A stretch of DNA of 30,360 bases from an uncultured Butyricicoccus sp. (GTDB lineage: Bacteria; Bacillota; Clostridia; Oscillospirales; Butyricicoccaceae): NCBI GenBank assembly GCA_900557315.1, contig USSI01000001.1, forward strand, positions 1-30,360, given 5' to 3'. Of the stretch, positions 22,600-30,360 are shown in pieces (position 1 is the stretch's first letter; every line of letters begins with the position of its first letter). The notes beneath the pieces were generated by a model, which searched no databases, was not told the DNA's origin, and saw nothing but the letters and a program-made list of their open reading frames with translations. The position numbers and the translations under genes are program-made.

Positions 22600-24384
22600 A
22601 TGAAAAAGGCAAAGCATTCCTTTATCCATACTTTATCTCTCTATATTGTAATATGTGTTGTTGTCCCCTCGCTCTGTATTACAACTCTTGCGGCTGTCCT
22701 GCCCTATCATGAATTGCAGGAGCAGCGGTATATCGAGCATGACCATGTCATGCAGCAGAACGGAGAACGGGTCAGCGAACACCTTGGCTACGCGTATTCC
22801 CTCGTCACCATGCTGCAGGACAGCGCATCCATCCGCAGCGGCCTGAAAGCAGCCCAGTCCCAACAGACGCTCACGGCACAGGATATTTATGCTACCATCG
22901 GCATGCCCATCTCGTTCCGGAACGCACTTTCCAACCACGCAATCAGCGCGGTCACCATCTACTCCGAGGGCCGGCTCGCCTATTACTACCTGCAGCAGTC
23001 CACCACGGACCTTGCGCTCTCCCGCTGTGTTACCATGCTTTACAATAACATGAATGATATTCCCACAGGCGGATGCTATCGCGTTCCGATGCCCATCAAC
23101 GGGTATGCATACTATATGTATGAATATCGGAATATTTATGATGGCGAGCTGCTTGGCCAGATCGTGATTGAAATCGAAGATATTCCGGTGTCGGTTGACC
23201 GCGGAGACGGGTTCTCAACCGATCTGTACGACTATCAGATCGACCTGACCACCTATCCGGGCACCCAGTACTTCGTCTATGACACAGAGGGCAAAATCCT
23301 GTTCTCCAGCAACAGCGATTATACCGGCTCCCCGCTGTCCGGCGTGCTTCCGGCAAATATGCTGACAGAAACCCATCTGTCCATATCCTCCGAGGTTTCC
23401 GGCCATACGGTGCACAGTTTCCCGCTGTACAAGCCCTCGCTGACCGCGACGTTCCTGACGCCGAACACGTCTATTTACAGCGGCTTTACCCACACCGCCC
23501 AGTATTTCCTGCTGTGGGCTATTGTCATCAGCGCGCTCCTGCTGCTTGCGGCCTGGTCGTTCCGCCATCGGCTGACTGCCCCCTTCGCCGCACTCGACAA
23601 CTACTGCCGCACTTCCAGCGAGCATCCCACCTCACTGCCGTCATTCGACCCCGTTTTCCAGGAGGTCGAAACCGTGCAGAATGCACTCGCCGCACGCGCC
23701 GCGCAGATTGAAGAAATGCAGTCGGTTATCATGAAAAACCACGTGCAGATGAAGGATAATGAAATCCAGCTCCTGCAGTCCCAGATCAATCCGCATTTCC
23801 TCTTCAATATGCTTGATATTATTGGCTGGCAGGCGACGCAGGACCAAAACGCCAATATCAGCGAAATGGTCAGCCACCTGGGCGGCCTGCTGCGCAGCAA
23901 CATCTTGCTGAACGCACAGGAGAAAATCTCGGTCGAACAGGAAATGCAGTATGTCAAGGACTACCTTGCACTTGAACAGATCCGCCTTGCCGGACGCTTC
24001 ACCTACACGATCAATGTGGATGAGGACCTGCTCTCCTGCCGGATCCCCAAACTATCCATCCAGCCTATTGTTGAAAACAGCATTGTGCACGGATTCCAGA
24101 ACCTCTCCCACCCCGGCACGATTGAAATCCAGATGTGGGAAGATACGGACGGCCTTCGCTGCTCGATCCGCGACAACGGCATCGGCTTTGACGCCGACGG
24201 CTTTTTCGAGCACAAGCCCGCCAACCAGCCGGATTCCAAGCATAATCATATTGCGCTGCACAACATTCAGGACCGCATCCATATGCTGTGCGGCCCGCAA
24301 TACGGTATCCATATCCGGAGCATCATCGGCATGGGAACCGAAGTGATGATTACCTTCCCGATTGATGAGGGAGATTCCGTTTGA
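22600..24384 (+). CDS. YesM-type sensor histidine kinase
   Basis: A 594-residue membrane kinase. Membrane helices lie at about residues 12-35 and 301-320 and bracket an extracellular sensor region of ~265 residues. After a short linker, the His_kinase motif LLQSQINPHFLFN gives the phospho-acceptor His399. The ATPase domain shows the N-box IQPIVENSIVHGF and the glycine motif RDNGIGFD, then GIGMGTE-like GMGTEVMITFP. The ribosome site GGAAGGA is ~13 nt from the ATG, a little far. It lies 39 nt before the response regulator and diverges from the Rbs-type transporter operon, so it probably senses the sugar, perhaps via the binding protein. Confidence 0.93.
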   Translation: MKKAKHSFIHTLSLYIVICVVVPSLCITTLAAVLPYHELQEQRYIEHDHVMQQNGERVSEHLGYAYSLVTMLQDSASIRSGLKAAQSQQTLTAQDIYATIGMPISFRNALSNHAISAVTIYSEGRLAYYYLQQSTTDLALSRCVTMLYNNMNDIPTGGCYRVPMPINGYAYYMYEYRNIYDGELLGQIVIEIEDIPVSVDRGDGFSTDLYDYQIDLTTYPGTQYFVYDTEGKILFSSNSDYTGSPLSGVLPANMLTETHLSISSEVSGHTVHSFPLYKPSLTATFLTPNTSIYSGFTHTAQYFLLWAIVISALLLLAAWSFRHRLTAPFAALDNYCRTSSEHPTSLPSFDPVFQEVETVQNALAARAAQIEEMQSVIMKNHVQMKDNEIQLLQSQINPHFLFNMLDIIGWQATQDQNANISEMVSHLGGLLRSNILLNAQEKISVEQEMQYVKDYLALEQIRLAGRFTYTINVDEDLLSCRIPKLSIQPIVENSIVHGFQNLSHPGTIEIQMWEDTDGLRCSIRDNGIGFDADGFFEHKPANQPDSKHNHIALHNIQDRIHMLCGPQYGIHIRSIIGMGTEVMITFPIDEGDSV

Positions 24385-24423
24385 TCCTGTGCCCCGTTCC
24401 ATAAGAAAGGATGTTATCTTCCG

Positions 24424-26052
24424 TTGTATAAGGTGTTAATTGTTGATGACGAAGTTTTCATACAGCGCGGCCTGCGTATCTGCATGGACTGGGCTGCCTA
24501 CGGCTGCGAACTGATCGGCACGGCCAGCAGCGGCGAAGAAGCCCTGGAGATGGTGCGCAAAAACCGGCCGGACATCATCATCAGCGACATCCATATGCAG
24601 AATATGTCCGGGCTGGAACTGATCGAACAGATCGGGCTGCAGTATCCGGAGATCAAAACCATTCTGTTTACCGGCGTGTACGATTTCAACAATGTGTACA
24701 ACGCCATCAAATTCGATGTGGTGGACCTGATTCTCAAGCCGACTTCGCCCCTGCGCATCCAGCAGGCGCTGACCAAGGCGATCCATCAAATCGAAACGCA
24801 GAACACAACCGATACCATGCGGAATGTGATTAAATATCAGGCGGAACAGAACCAGCGGCTCAAGCAGGTGATAACGATCTCCTCGCTGTCTTCCTCGAGC
24901 GGAAACGAGCGCGCCGCCAAAGCGCTTTCCGAGGTCGGGCTGACGCTGCACCACTTCCTTTATATCACCCTGCTGCTCAACGGCTACAAGCTGAATCCCG
25001 ATGAGGACGCCTCCCACCTTGACGAGGCCACCCGGGCGATTACCGGCTATATCGACACCATCTTCGATGAATGCGAATACTATTGCTCCTTCAGCGAGCA
25101 GCAGAGCATCCATATCCTGCTCGATTTCGAGCAGGTCTCAGCGGATACCATGCGGGATGTGCGCGCCTACTGCACCGACCTTTCCAAAACCATCGACAAC
25201 CTGACCGAGCTTTACAGCACGATCGGCATCAGCAGCATCCACACCGATCCCGCCGAACTGATGAAGGCGAAAACCGAATCGGTCAATGCCGCCAACTATG
25301 CCATGTACGACAAGGATACGGTCTCCATCGCGGAATACGACCATATGCCCAGCCTCTCCACGGATACGATGAACCAGCTGCTTCCGTTCCTGGACCGCCT
25401 GAGCGAAACCATCGAGAGCCGGCAGGAAGCCGGTTCCCTTGAGCTGCTCGACCAGATTTTCTCCTACTTTGCCGACCACAAAATGCCCTTTGCCGAAATC
25501 CACAGCACGGGCGTTTTGATCGCCGACCTCTGTATCCGCCATCTCTGGAATTACAAGTGCAACGCTTCCTCGGAAACCACGTTCTCCTCCAAGCATGTGT
25601 ACTATCAAAACCTGCTGCAGAGCATTCACGCTGCGGAGCTCAAGCAGAACCTGCGGAAAATCATCACCCTGACGGTGCAGAACCTTTCCAGCGCGGGCGG
25701 CAGCACACGCAGCATCGTCGAGCAGGTCGAGGACTACGTCCGGCGCAACTACCGCGAAGAGCTGTCGCTGGAGAAAATCGCATCCCATTATCATATCAGT
25801 TCGAGCTATCTCGGCCGGCTGTTCAAATCCAAAAAGAATGTCAGCCTGTCCACCTACATCCTGCACATCCGGATTGAACACGCCCAGGAGCTGATCCAGA
25901 CCACCGATATGCGCACCTACGAGATCGCCGCGGCCGTCGGCATCCCCGACCCGGTCTATTTCTCCAAAACCTTCAAAAAGGTGACGGGTATGCGTGTGCG
26001 GGATTACCGCAGCCAGCATGCCGCCCCATCCCCCGCCGGGGCACATGCCTGA
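24424..26052 (+). CDS. YesN-type response regulator with AraC DNA-binding domain, TTG start
   Basis: A 542-residue regulator. The receiver domain begins VLIVDDEVFIQRGLR; the phosphorylated Asp is Asp55 in IIISDIHMQN, and the conserved Lys is in LILKPTSP. A middle region of ~300 residues follows. The C-terminal ~100 residues hold two helix-turn-helix units of the AraC family: LSLEKIASHYHISSSYLGRLFKSKKNVSLSTYI and TYEIAAAVGIPDPVYFSKTFKKVTGM. The start is TTG (24424-24426) behind AAAGGATG; no in-frame ATG lies nearby. Likely activator of the transporter operon at 22151 and below. Confidence 0.93.
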   Translation: MYKVLIVDDEVFIQRGLRICMDWAAYGCELIGTASSGEEALEMVRKNRPDIIISDIHMQNMSGLELIEQIGLQYPEIKTILFTGVYDFNNVYNAIKFDVVDLILKPTSPLRIQQALTKAIHQIETQNTTDTMRNVIKYQAEQNQRLKQVITISSLSSSSGNERAAKALSEVGLTLHHFLYITLLLNGYKLNPDEDASHLDEATRAITGYIDTIFDECEYYCSFSEQQSIHILLDFEQVSADTMRDVRAYCTDLSKTIDNLTELYSTIGISSIHTDPAELMKAKTESVNAANYAMYDKDTVSIAEYDHMPSLSTDTMNQLLPFLDRLSETIESRQEAGSLELLDQIFSYFADHKMPFAEIHSTGVLIADLCIRHLWNYKCNASSETTFSSKHVYYQNLLQSIHAAELKQNLRKIITLTVQNLSSAGGSTRSIVEQVEDYVRRNYREELSLEKIASHYHISSSYLGRLFKSKKNVSLSTYILHIRIEHAQELIQTTDMRTYEIAAAVGIPDPVYFSKTFKKVTGMRVRDYRSQHAAPSPAGAHA

Positions 26053-26081
26053 TCCCGCCGTTTTTCTGCAGCATAAGCCAT

Positions 26082-26123
26082 CCGCCGGCACAGACCCAGT
26101 CTGTGCCGGCGGCTTTTGCTTTT
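26082..26123 (+). terminator. Terminator of the sensor/regulator operon
   Basis: CCGCCGGCACAGA (26082-26094) pairs perfectly with TCTGTGCCGGCGG (26100-26112) around CCCAG, followed by CTTTTGCTTTT. It lies 30 nt past the regulator stop. Confidence 0.88.
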
Positions 26124-26162
26124 CTCCCCAAAAACCCCCTTCCCTTGCGGCCGATTCTGTGG

Positions 26163-26188
26163 TATACTGTTTATCGAACAAATGTTCG
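26163..26188 (+). promoter_or_regulatory. LexA (SOS) box with -10 element before the Y-family polymerase
   Basis: CGAACAAATGTTCG (26175-26188) matches the Gram-positive LexA operator consensus CGAAC-N4-GTTCG. It sits just after TATACT (26163-26168), over the predicted transcript start, so bound LexA should block transcription until DNA damage. No good -35 was seen. Confidence 0.88.
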
Positions 26189-26222
26189 TATTCTATCCTG
26201 CCGCACGAAAGGAGAGTCCGCC

Positions 26223-27734
26223 ATGACCGAGCGCACCTATCTTGCGATCGACCTGAAATCGTTTTACGCCTCAGTAGAGTGCGTGGAGCGCGGGCTTGAC
26301 CCGCTGACCACCAACCTGGTTGTCGCCGACGCCAGCCGCACGGAGAAAACCATCTGCCTTGCCGTATCCCCCTCGCTCAAGGCGTACGGCATCCCCGGGC
26401 GGGCGCGGCTGTTCGAGGTTGTACAGCGGGTAAAGGAAGTGAACGCACAGCGCAAAATGCTGGCCCCGGGCCGCACGTTCTCCGGCGAATCCTGTGACGC
26501 GGCCCGGCTTGCGGCTTCGCCTGACCTCGCGGCCTCCTATATCACCGCTACGCCGCGCATGGCGCACTATATCGACTACAGCACACGGATTTACGATATC
26601 TATCTGCATTACGTCGCCCCGGAGGATATCCATGTCTACTCGATTGACGAGGTGTTTATGGATGTGACGCCTTATCTTGCAACCTACGGCCTGTCCGCGC
26701 GCGAACTGGCGCAGAAAATCATCCTTGATGTGCTGCACACCACCGGGATTACCGCCACCGCCGGCATCGGAAGCAACCTCTATCTGTGCAAGGTCGCCAT
26801 GGATATCGTCGCCAAGCACGCCAAGCCCGACCAGCACGGGGTGCGTATCGCCAAGCTCAACGAGATGACCTACCGCCGCCTGCTGTGGGCGCACCGCCCG
26901 CTGACCGATTTCTGGCGGGTGGGGCGGGGCTATGCGAAAAAGCTGGAAGCCTATGGACTGTTCACCATGGGCGATATCGCACGCTGCTCGATCGGCAAAG
27001 CCAATGACCTGTACAACGAAAACCTGCTCTACCGCCTGTTCGGCGTCAACGCCGAACTGCTGATCGACCATGCCTGGGGCTGGGAACCCTGCACGATGGC
27101 GGATATAAAATCCTACCGTCCGGCTGAAAACAGCCTCGGCGCCGGCCAGGTGCTGCAGTGCCCCTACCCCTTTGACAAGGCGCTGCTGGTCGCGCAGGAG
27201 ATGGCCGACCAGCTCGTGCTCGATCTGCTCGAAAAGGGGCTGGCCACCGACCAGATCGTGCTGACCGTGGGATACGACATCGAAAACCTGTCCGACCCTG
27301 CGCGGCGGCAGGATTACCGCGGCGCGGTCACAACCGATTTCTATGGCCGCCGCGTCCCCAGGCATGCGCACGGAACCGCCGCCCTCGGCGGACACACCGC
27401 GTCCGCGAAGCGGATAATCCATGCGGTCACCGACCTGTTCCGCCGTATCGTGGACCCGCACCTGCTCGTGCGCCGGATCACGCTCACGGCGAACCACGTG
27501 ATCGACGAACGGGCTGCCGCCGGTTCCGCCTGCTATGAACAGCTGGACCTGTTCACCGACCCTGCCGCCGCGCAAAAAGAGCAGGCCGCGCTCGCGCGGG
27601 AGCGTGAGATGCAGCGGGCGGTTTTGGCACTCCGGCGGAAATACGGCAAAAATGCGGTGCTCAAGGGCATGAACCTGCAGGAAGGCGCCACCGCCATCAG
27701 CCGGAACGGGCAGATCGGAGGCCACAAGGCATGA
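26223..27734 (+). CDS. Y-family translesion DNA polymerase (UvrX/UmuC-like)
   Basis: A 503-residue lesion-bypass polymerase. The first catalytic block is YLAIDLKSFYASVE and the second is YSIDEVFMD, giving the metal-binding acidic residues. The helix-hairpin region follows (TDFWRVGRGYAKKLEAYGL). Near the C-terminus YEQLDLFTD contains QLDLF, a good match to the beta-clamp binding motif. It ends AISRNGQIGGHKA, a tail typical of UvrX-like enzymes of Firmicutes. The ATG follows AAAGGAGAG. A LexA box stands just upstream, so it is an SOS gene. It overlaps the YolD-like gene by 4 nt. Confidence 0.94.
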   Translation: MTERTYLAIDLKSFYASVECVERGLDPLTTNLVVADASRTEKTICLAVSPSLKAYGIPGRARLFEVVQRVKEVNAQRKMLAPGRTFSGESCDAARLAASPDLAASYITATPRMAHYIDYSTRIYDIYLHYVAPEDIHVYSIDEVFMDVTPYLATYGLSARELAQKIILDVLHTTGITATAGIGSNLYLCKVAMDIVAKHAKPDQHGVRIAKLNEMTYRRLLWAHRPLTDFWRVGRGYAKKLEAYGLFTMGDIARCSIGKANDLYNENLLYRLFGVNAELLIDHAWGWEPCTMADIKSYRPAENSLGAGQVLQCPYPFDKALLVAQEMADQLVLDLLEKGLATDQIVLTVGYDIENLSDPARRQDYRGAVTTDFYGRRVPRHAHGTAALGGHTASAKRIIHAVTDLFRRIVDPHLLVRRITLTANHVIDERAAAGSACYEQLDLFTDPAAAQKEQAALAREREMQRAVLALRRKYGKNAVLKGMNLQEGATAISRNGQIGGHKA

Positions 27735-28189
27735 GCGCATCACGAAAACCGCCCGATACCGCGCCGTGTTACGACGACATTATCCGCCTGCCGCACCCGG
27801 ACTCGCCCACCCACCCCCGCATGAGCGTGCATAACCGCGCGGCGCAGTTTGCGCCTTTCGCGGCGCTCACCGGGCACGACGCCGCCATCCGGGAAACCGC
27901 CCGGCTGACCGGTTCCCGCGTCGAACTGGACGAGGGCGAACAGGCCGCGCTCGACCGCCGCCTGCAGCGGCTCCGCAGCCGCCTGTCCGAACGGCCTGTC
28001 GTCCAGATCACCTGTTTCCGCCCTGACGAACGCAAGGCCGGCGGCGCGTATCATACCGCCACCGGCACGGTGAAAAAGTTCGACACAGACGCCGGTATAC
28101 TCGTCCTGCAGGACGGCACGCGCCTCCCCATCGCAGATATCCTGCGGGTTGAAGGGCCGCTGTTCCGGGATGAGGACGACCCCAGCTGA
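27731..28189 (+). CDS. YolD-like protein
   Basis: A 152-residue protein whose ATG overlaps the polymerase stop (ATGA, 27731-27734). Residues ~33-50 read MSVHNRAAQFAPFAALTG, a YolD-family hallmark; the end of the protein looks like a small beta-barrel (GTVKKFDTDAGILVLQDGTRLPIADILRVEG). In Bacilli, YolD-family genes sit beside Y-family polymerases and are thought to play an accessory role similar to UmuD. The same role is inferred here from the coupling and the shared LexA box. No LexA-like Ser/Lys self-cleavage site is evident. Confidence 0.85.
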   Translation: MSASRKPPDTAPCYDDIIRLPHPDSPTHPRMSVHNRAAQFAPFAALTGHDAAIRETARLTGSRVELDEGEQAALDRRLQRLRSRLSERPVVQITCFRPDERKAGGAYHTATGTVKKFDTDAGILVLQDGTRLPIADILRVEGPLFRDEDDPS

Positions 28190-28256
28190 GCCCAAAACAA
28201 AGGTTTACCATAAATCGCTTTTATATCGGCTGGTGCAGCGGCACTGTCAATTTTAC

Positions 28257-28613
28257 TCAAGCTTTGTGCTGCGATTCCCGCTGCTCCTGCGCTGTCCCGG
28301 CGGCCTGTTCCTCATTTCTGATCTCCCAGTGGATGAGCATCGTCAGCGCGGCACGGAGCAGGATGATCGCGCCGACGAGCAGGAGTTCGGTAAACTCGCG
28401 CACAACCACCGTGCGCAGGATCTCACTGCCCAGCTTGAATTCCAGCCCCAGCGCCATGCCTTTGGCAAGCCTCAGCCGGGTCAATGGATTGCGCCGGATA
28501 CAGCCCACGATCCCCATGATGCCCGCAATCACAATGACGGCAACACCCGTGTATTCAAACAGCAGAATCGCCCCGTCGGTCAATATTGCCAGCCCCGTAT
28601 GCAGCCCTTCCAT
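28257..28613 (-). CDS. Small membrane protein, DUF1622-like
   Basis: A 118-residue membrane protein. Helix 1 covers about residues 13-39 (LFEYTGVAVIVIAGIMGIVG), and helix 2 about 72-95 (EFTELLLVGAIILLRAALTMLIHW). Between them is LAKGMALGLEFKLGSEILRTVV, a hallmark of DUF1622 proteins. The tail is charged and rich in Gln/Glu. The ATG at 28613 is chosen because AGGAGG lies 7 nt upstream; an in-frame ATG at 28619 would be too close. Function unknown. It stands between the converging YolD gene and the trpB-type terminator. Confidence 0.82.
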   Translation of the reverse strand: MEGLHTGLAILTDGAILLFEYTGVAVIVIAGIMGIVGCIRRNPLTRLRLAKGMALGLEFKLGSEILRTVVVREFTELLLVGAIILLRAALTMLIHWEIRNEEQAAGTAQEQRESQHKA

Positions 28614-28681
28614 ATCCATCCCTCCTGTGTTCCATCTACCAGTATGCCGCGTTCTGCGCGAGATACCCTTCCGTTGCACAT

Positions 28682-28711
28682 AAAAATGGCCGCATTCCTG
28701 CGGCCATTTTT
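28682..28711. terminator. Terminator of the trpB-type gene
   Basis: AAAAATGGCCGCA (28682-28694) pairs perfectly with TGCGGCCATTTTT (28699-28711) around TTCC. A/T runs on both sides make it competent on either strand; it lies 37 nt past the trpB-type stop. Confidence 0.9.
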
Positions 28712-28748
28712 ATAGGGGGGTAAGAAGAATTGTAAGAATGTGGCTGTG

Positions 28749-30116
28749 TTATCCGATATCCGGCAGGGTATCAAAACCGACCTGCAGCTCCTCATCGTCC
28801 GGCACATGGTTTTTCATCGTGCCGTTGTGATACGCTTCGTATGCCGACATATCGAAGTAACCCGTGCCGGTCAGGCCGAACAGGATGGTCTTGGCCTCGC
28901 CGGTCTCCCTGCATTTGAGCGCCTCGTCAATCGCGCAGCGGATGGCGTGCGAGGACTCAGGAGCGGGCAGGATGGTCTCGACCTTGGCAAACTGCACCGC
29001 CGCATCGAACACATCGGTCTGCGTCGCCGAGACCGCCTCCATGTAGCCGTCGTGGTACAGCTTGGAGAGGATCGGGCTCATGCCGTGGTAGCGCAGGCCG
29101 CCCGCATGGTTTGCCGCCGGCATGAAGCCGTTGCCCAGCGTATACATGCGCGCCAACGGGGTCACATGGCCGGTATCGCAGAAATCGTAAGCGTACTTGC
29201 CGCGGGTAAACGACGGGCAGGACGCCGGCTCGACTGCGATAATGCGCGGGTCGGCCTTGCCGGTCAGTTTATCCTGCATGAACGGCGCGATCAGGCCGCC
29301 CAGATTGGAGCCGCCGCCCGCGCAGCCGATGACGATGTCCGGATATTCGTCCAGCATCTCCATGGCCTGCTTGCTCTCCAGGCCGATGATCGACTGGTGC
29401 AGCAGCACCTGGTTGAGCACCGAACCGAGCACATAACGGTAGCCCTCGTGGGTGGTCGCGACCTCAACCGCTTCCGAGATCGCACAGCCGAGCGAGCCGC
29501 CGGTGTTCGGGTCGTGCGCGAGGATGGCGCGGCCCGCTTCCGTGGTGTTCGACGGGGAGGGCGTTACGTCCGCACCGAAGGTCTGCATGACCGCCTTGCG
29601 GTAGGGCTTCTGCTCGTAGGACACCTTTACCATGTAAACCTTGAGGTCCAGCCCGAAGTACGCGCATGCCTCGGACAGCGCTGTGCCCCACTGGCCCGCG
29701 CCGGTCTCGGTCGTCAGGCCCTTGAGGCCCTGTTCTTTGGCGTAGTACGCCTGCGCGATGGCTGAGTTGAGCTTGTGCGAGCCGGAGGTGTTGTTGCCCT
29801 CGAACTTATAGTAAATCTTCGCCGGGGTGTCGAGCGCCTTTTCCAGATTGTACGCGCGGCACAGCGGCGACGGCCGGTACAGCTTATACATATCGAGGAC
29901 GGGCTCGGGGATGTCAAAATAGCGCGTGGTGCAGTCCAGCTCCTGGTGGGCGAGCTTTTCACAGAAGATCGGATACAGCGCTTCCTCGGGAAGCGGCTCA
30001 TGCGTGCCGGGGTGGATCAGCGGGTCGGGCTGTTCCTTCATGTCGGCGCGCAGGTTATACCACTGCCTGGGCATCTGGTCTTCGGTCAAATACAGTCTGT
30101 GCGGAATCTTAGCCAT
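28749..30116 (-). CDS. trpB: TrpB2-type tryptophan synthase beta chain-like enzyme
   Basis: A 455-residue PLP enzyme, longer than classic TrpB (~400) and fitting the TrpB2 group. The Schiff-base Lys is Lys115 in GSHKLNSA; the catalytic Glu is Glu137 in TETGAGQWG; the phosphate-binding loop is GCAGGGSNLGG. The N-terminus (WYNLRADM, PDPLIHPGTHEPL) is also typical of TrpB2. It should condense indole and serine to tryptophan; TrpB2 enzymes often work without TrpA. The start (30116) follows AAAGGAGAG. No trpA or other trp gene is next to it on the 3' side; a T-box leader controls it. Confidence 0.92.
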   Translation of the reverse strand: MAKIPHRLYLTEDQMPRQWYNLRADMKEQPDPLIHPGTHEPLPEEALYPIFCEKLAHQELDCTTRYFDIPEPVLDMYKLYRPSPLCRAYNLEKALDTPAKIYYKFEGNNTSGSHKLNSAIAQAYYAKEQGLKGLTTETGAGQWGTALSEACAYFGLDLKVYMVKVSYEQKPYRKAVMQTFGADVTPSPSNTTEAGRAILAHDPNTGGSLGCAISEAVEVATTHEGYRYVLGSVLNQVLLHQSIIGLESKQAMEMLDEYPDIVIGCAGGGSNLGGLIAPFMQDKLTGKADPRIIAVEPASCPSFTRGKYAYDFCDTGHVTPLARMYTLGNGFMPAANHAGGLRYHGMSPILSKLYHDGYMEAVSATQTDVFDAAVQFAKVETILPAPESSHAIRCAIDEALKCRETGEAKTILFGLTGTGYFDMSAYEAYHNGTMKNHVPDDEELQVGFDTLPDIG

Positions 30117-30171
30117 GGTAGGTTCTCTCCTTTTATATGATACTATATTTATCAGCGCCGGAATTGGAATA

Positions 30172-30360
30172 CAAAAAGGCTCCTGCCCCATGTATTCCAT
30201 GGGACAGGAGCCTGTAAACAGCTCTTGCGGTACCACCCAAGTTGACGCGAAACGCGCCCGCTCATTTTCGCACATCCGACAATGCGCGCTCCCCTGATAA
30301 CGGGCAGAGTCCCCGTCGCAGTTACTCGGCCATAAGCCTTTCGCCTTGCCCTGCTGAAGT
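30172..30360 (-). promoter_or_regulatory. T-box leader of the trpB-type gene (5' part outside window)
   Basis: Minus strand: the T-box core AACTTGGGTGGTACCGC (30227-30243) is near-perfect for the segment that pairs with the acceptor end of uncharged tRNA. The terminator GGCTCCTGTCCCATG/CATGGGGCAGGAGCC (30178-30212) with a T-run (30173-30177) follows. Upstream, GAGTAA and CCCGTTATC resemble the stem I end and stem II region. The specifier codon is not certain; a UGG occurs at 30330-30332. Tryptophan is expected from the gene. Start of the leader and promoter lie beyond the window. Confidence 0.93.

Noticed and set aside
26271..27743. A 490-residue minus-strand open frame opposite the Y-family polymerase
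   Set aside because: Shadow of the polymerase gene in GC-rich DNA; no ribosome site or recognisable motif.
30117..30275. N-terminal extension of the trpB-type protein
   Set aside because: This segment is the T-box core and terminator; the ATG at 30116 has a good ribosome site and gives the normal TrpB2 start.
1..30360. CRISPR arrays, tRNA genes, transposases, phage genes
   Set aside because: None seen: no regularly spaced direct repeats, no tRNA cloverleaf, and no transposase or integrase motifs in any plausible frame.

Overview
The window looks like a moderately high-GC Clostridia chromosome, probably a gut-type Oscillospirales/Butyricicoccaceae relative. This is inferred from a tryptophan-synthase-type gene behind a T-box leader, a Gram-positive LexA box, a Y-family polymerase paired with a YolD-like protein, a YesM/YesN-type two-component system, and many lipoprotein ABC transporters. 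The species cannot be named from sequence alone.

Layout. (1) 1-4.5 kb: a Ugp/Msm-type carbohydrate ABC operon on the minus strand, with its own consensus promoter, facing a DeoR-family regulator. A palindrome-rich non-coding stretch (4501-4696) separates it from (2) 4.7-7.5 kb: rpsO-pnp, with a long stem-loop between the genes like that expected for PNPase autoregulation. (3) 7.6-12.3 kb: a promoter-plus-terminator unit that probably makes a ~110-nt small RNA, a CAT-family acetyltransferase, an SPL-like radical SAM protein, a 79-aa conserved-looking small protein with its own promoter and terminator, an XRE regulator facing a 58-aa protein across two matching 19-bp dyads, and a secreted S41-like protein with two stalk-type repeats.

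(4) 12.3-15.2 kb: a metNIQ methionine importer operon. Its 5' leader encodes a 22-residue peptide rich in Met and Cys codons, with a strong ribosome binding site, followed by a terminator and a competing antiterminator pairing. This fits ribosome-mediated attenuation and is the most interesting signal in the window, because Firmicute methionine genes are normally controlled by SAM riboswitches or T-boxes.

(5) 15.3-26.1 kb: a sugar or cyclitol uptake and oxidation locus. An RbsB/RbsA/RbsC-type transporter, a TIM-barrel isomerase, an IolG-type dehydrogenase and a second Gfo/Idh/MocA dehydrogenase run on the minus strand. A YesM/YesN-like sensor and regulator pair is divergently transcribed and probably controls them. 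myo-Inositol or a related cyclitol is the best substrate guess. (6) 26.1-28.2 kb: a LexA-boxed Y-family polymerase with a YolD-like partner. (7) 28.2-30.36 kb: a DUF1622-like membrane protein and a TrpB2-type gene preceded by a T-box leader that runs off the window end.

No tRNA, rRNA, CRISPR array, transposase or phage gene was seen.
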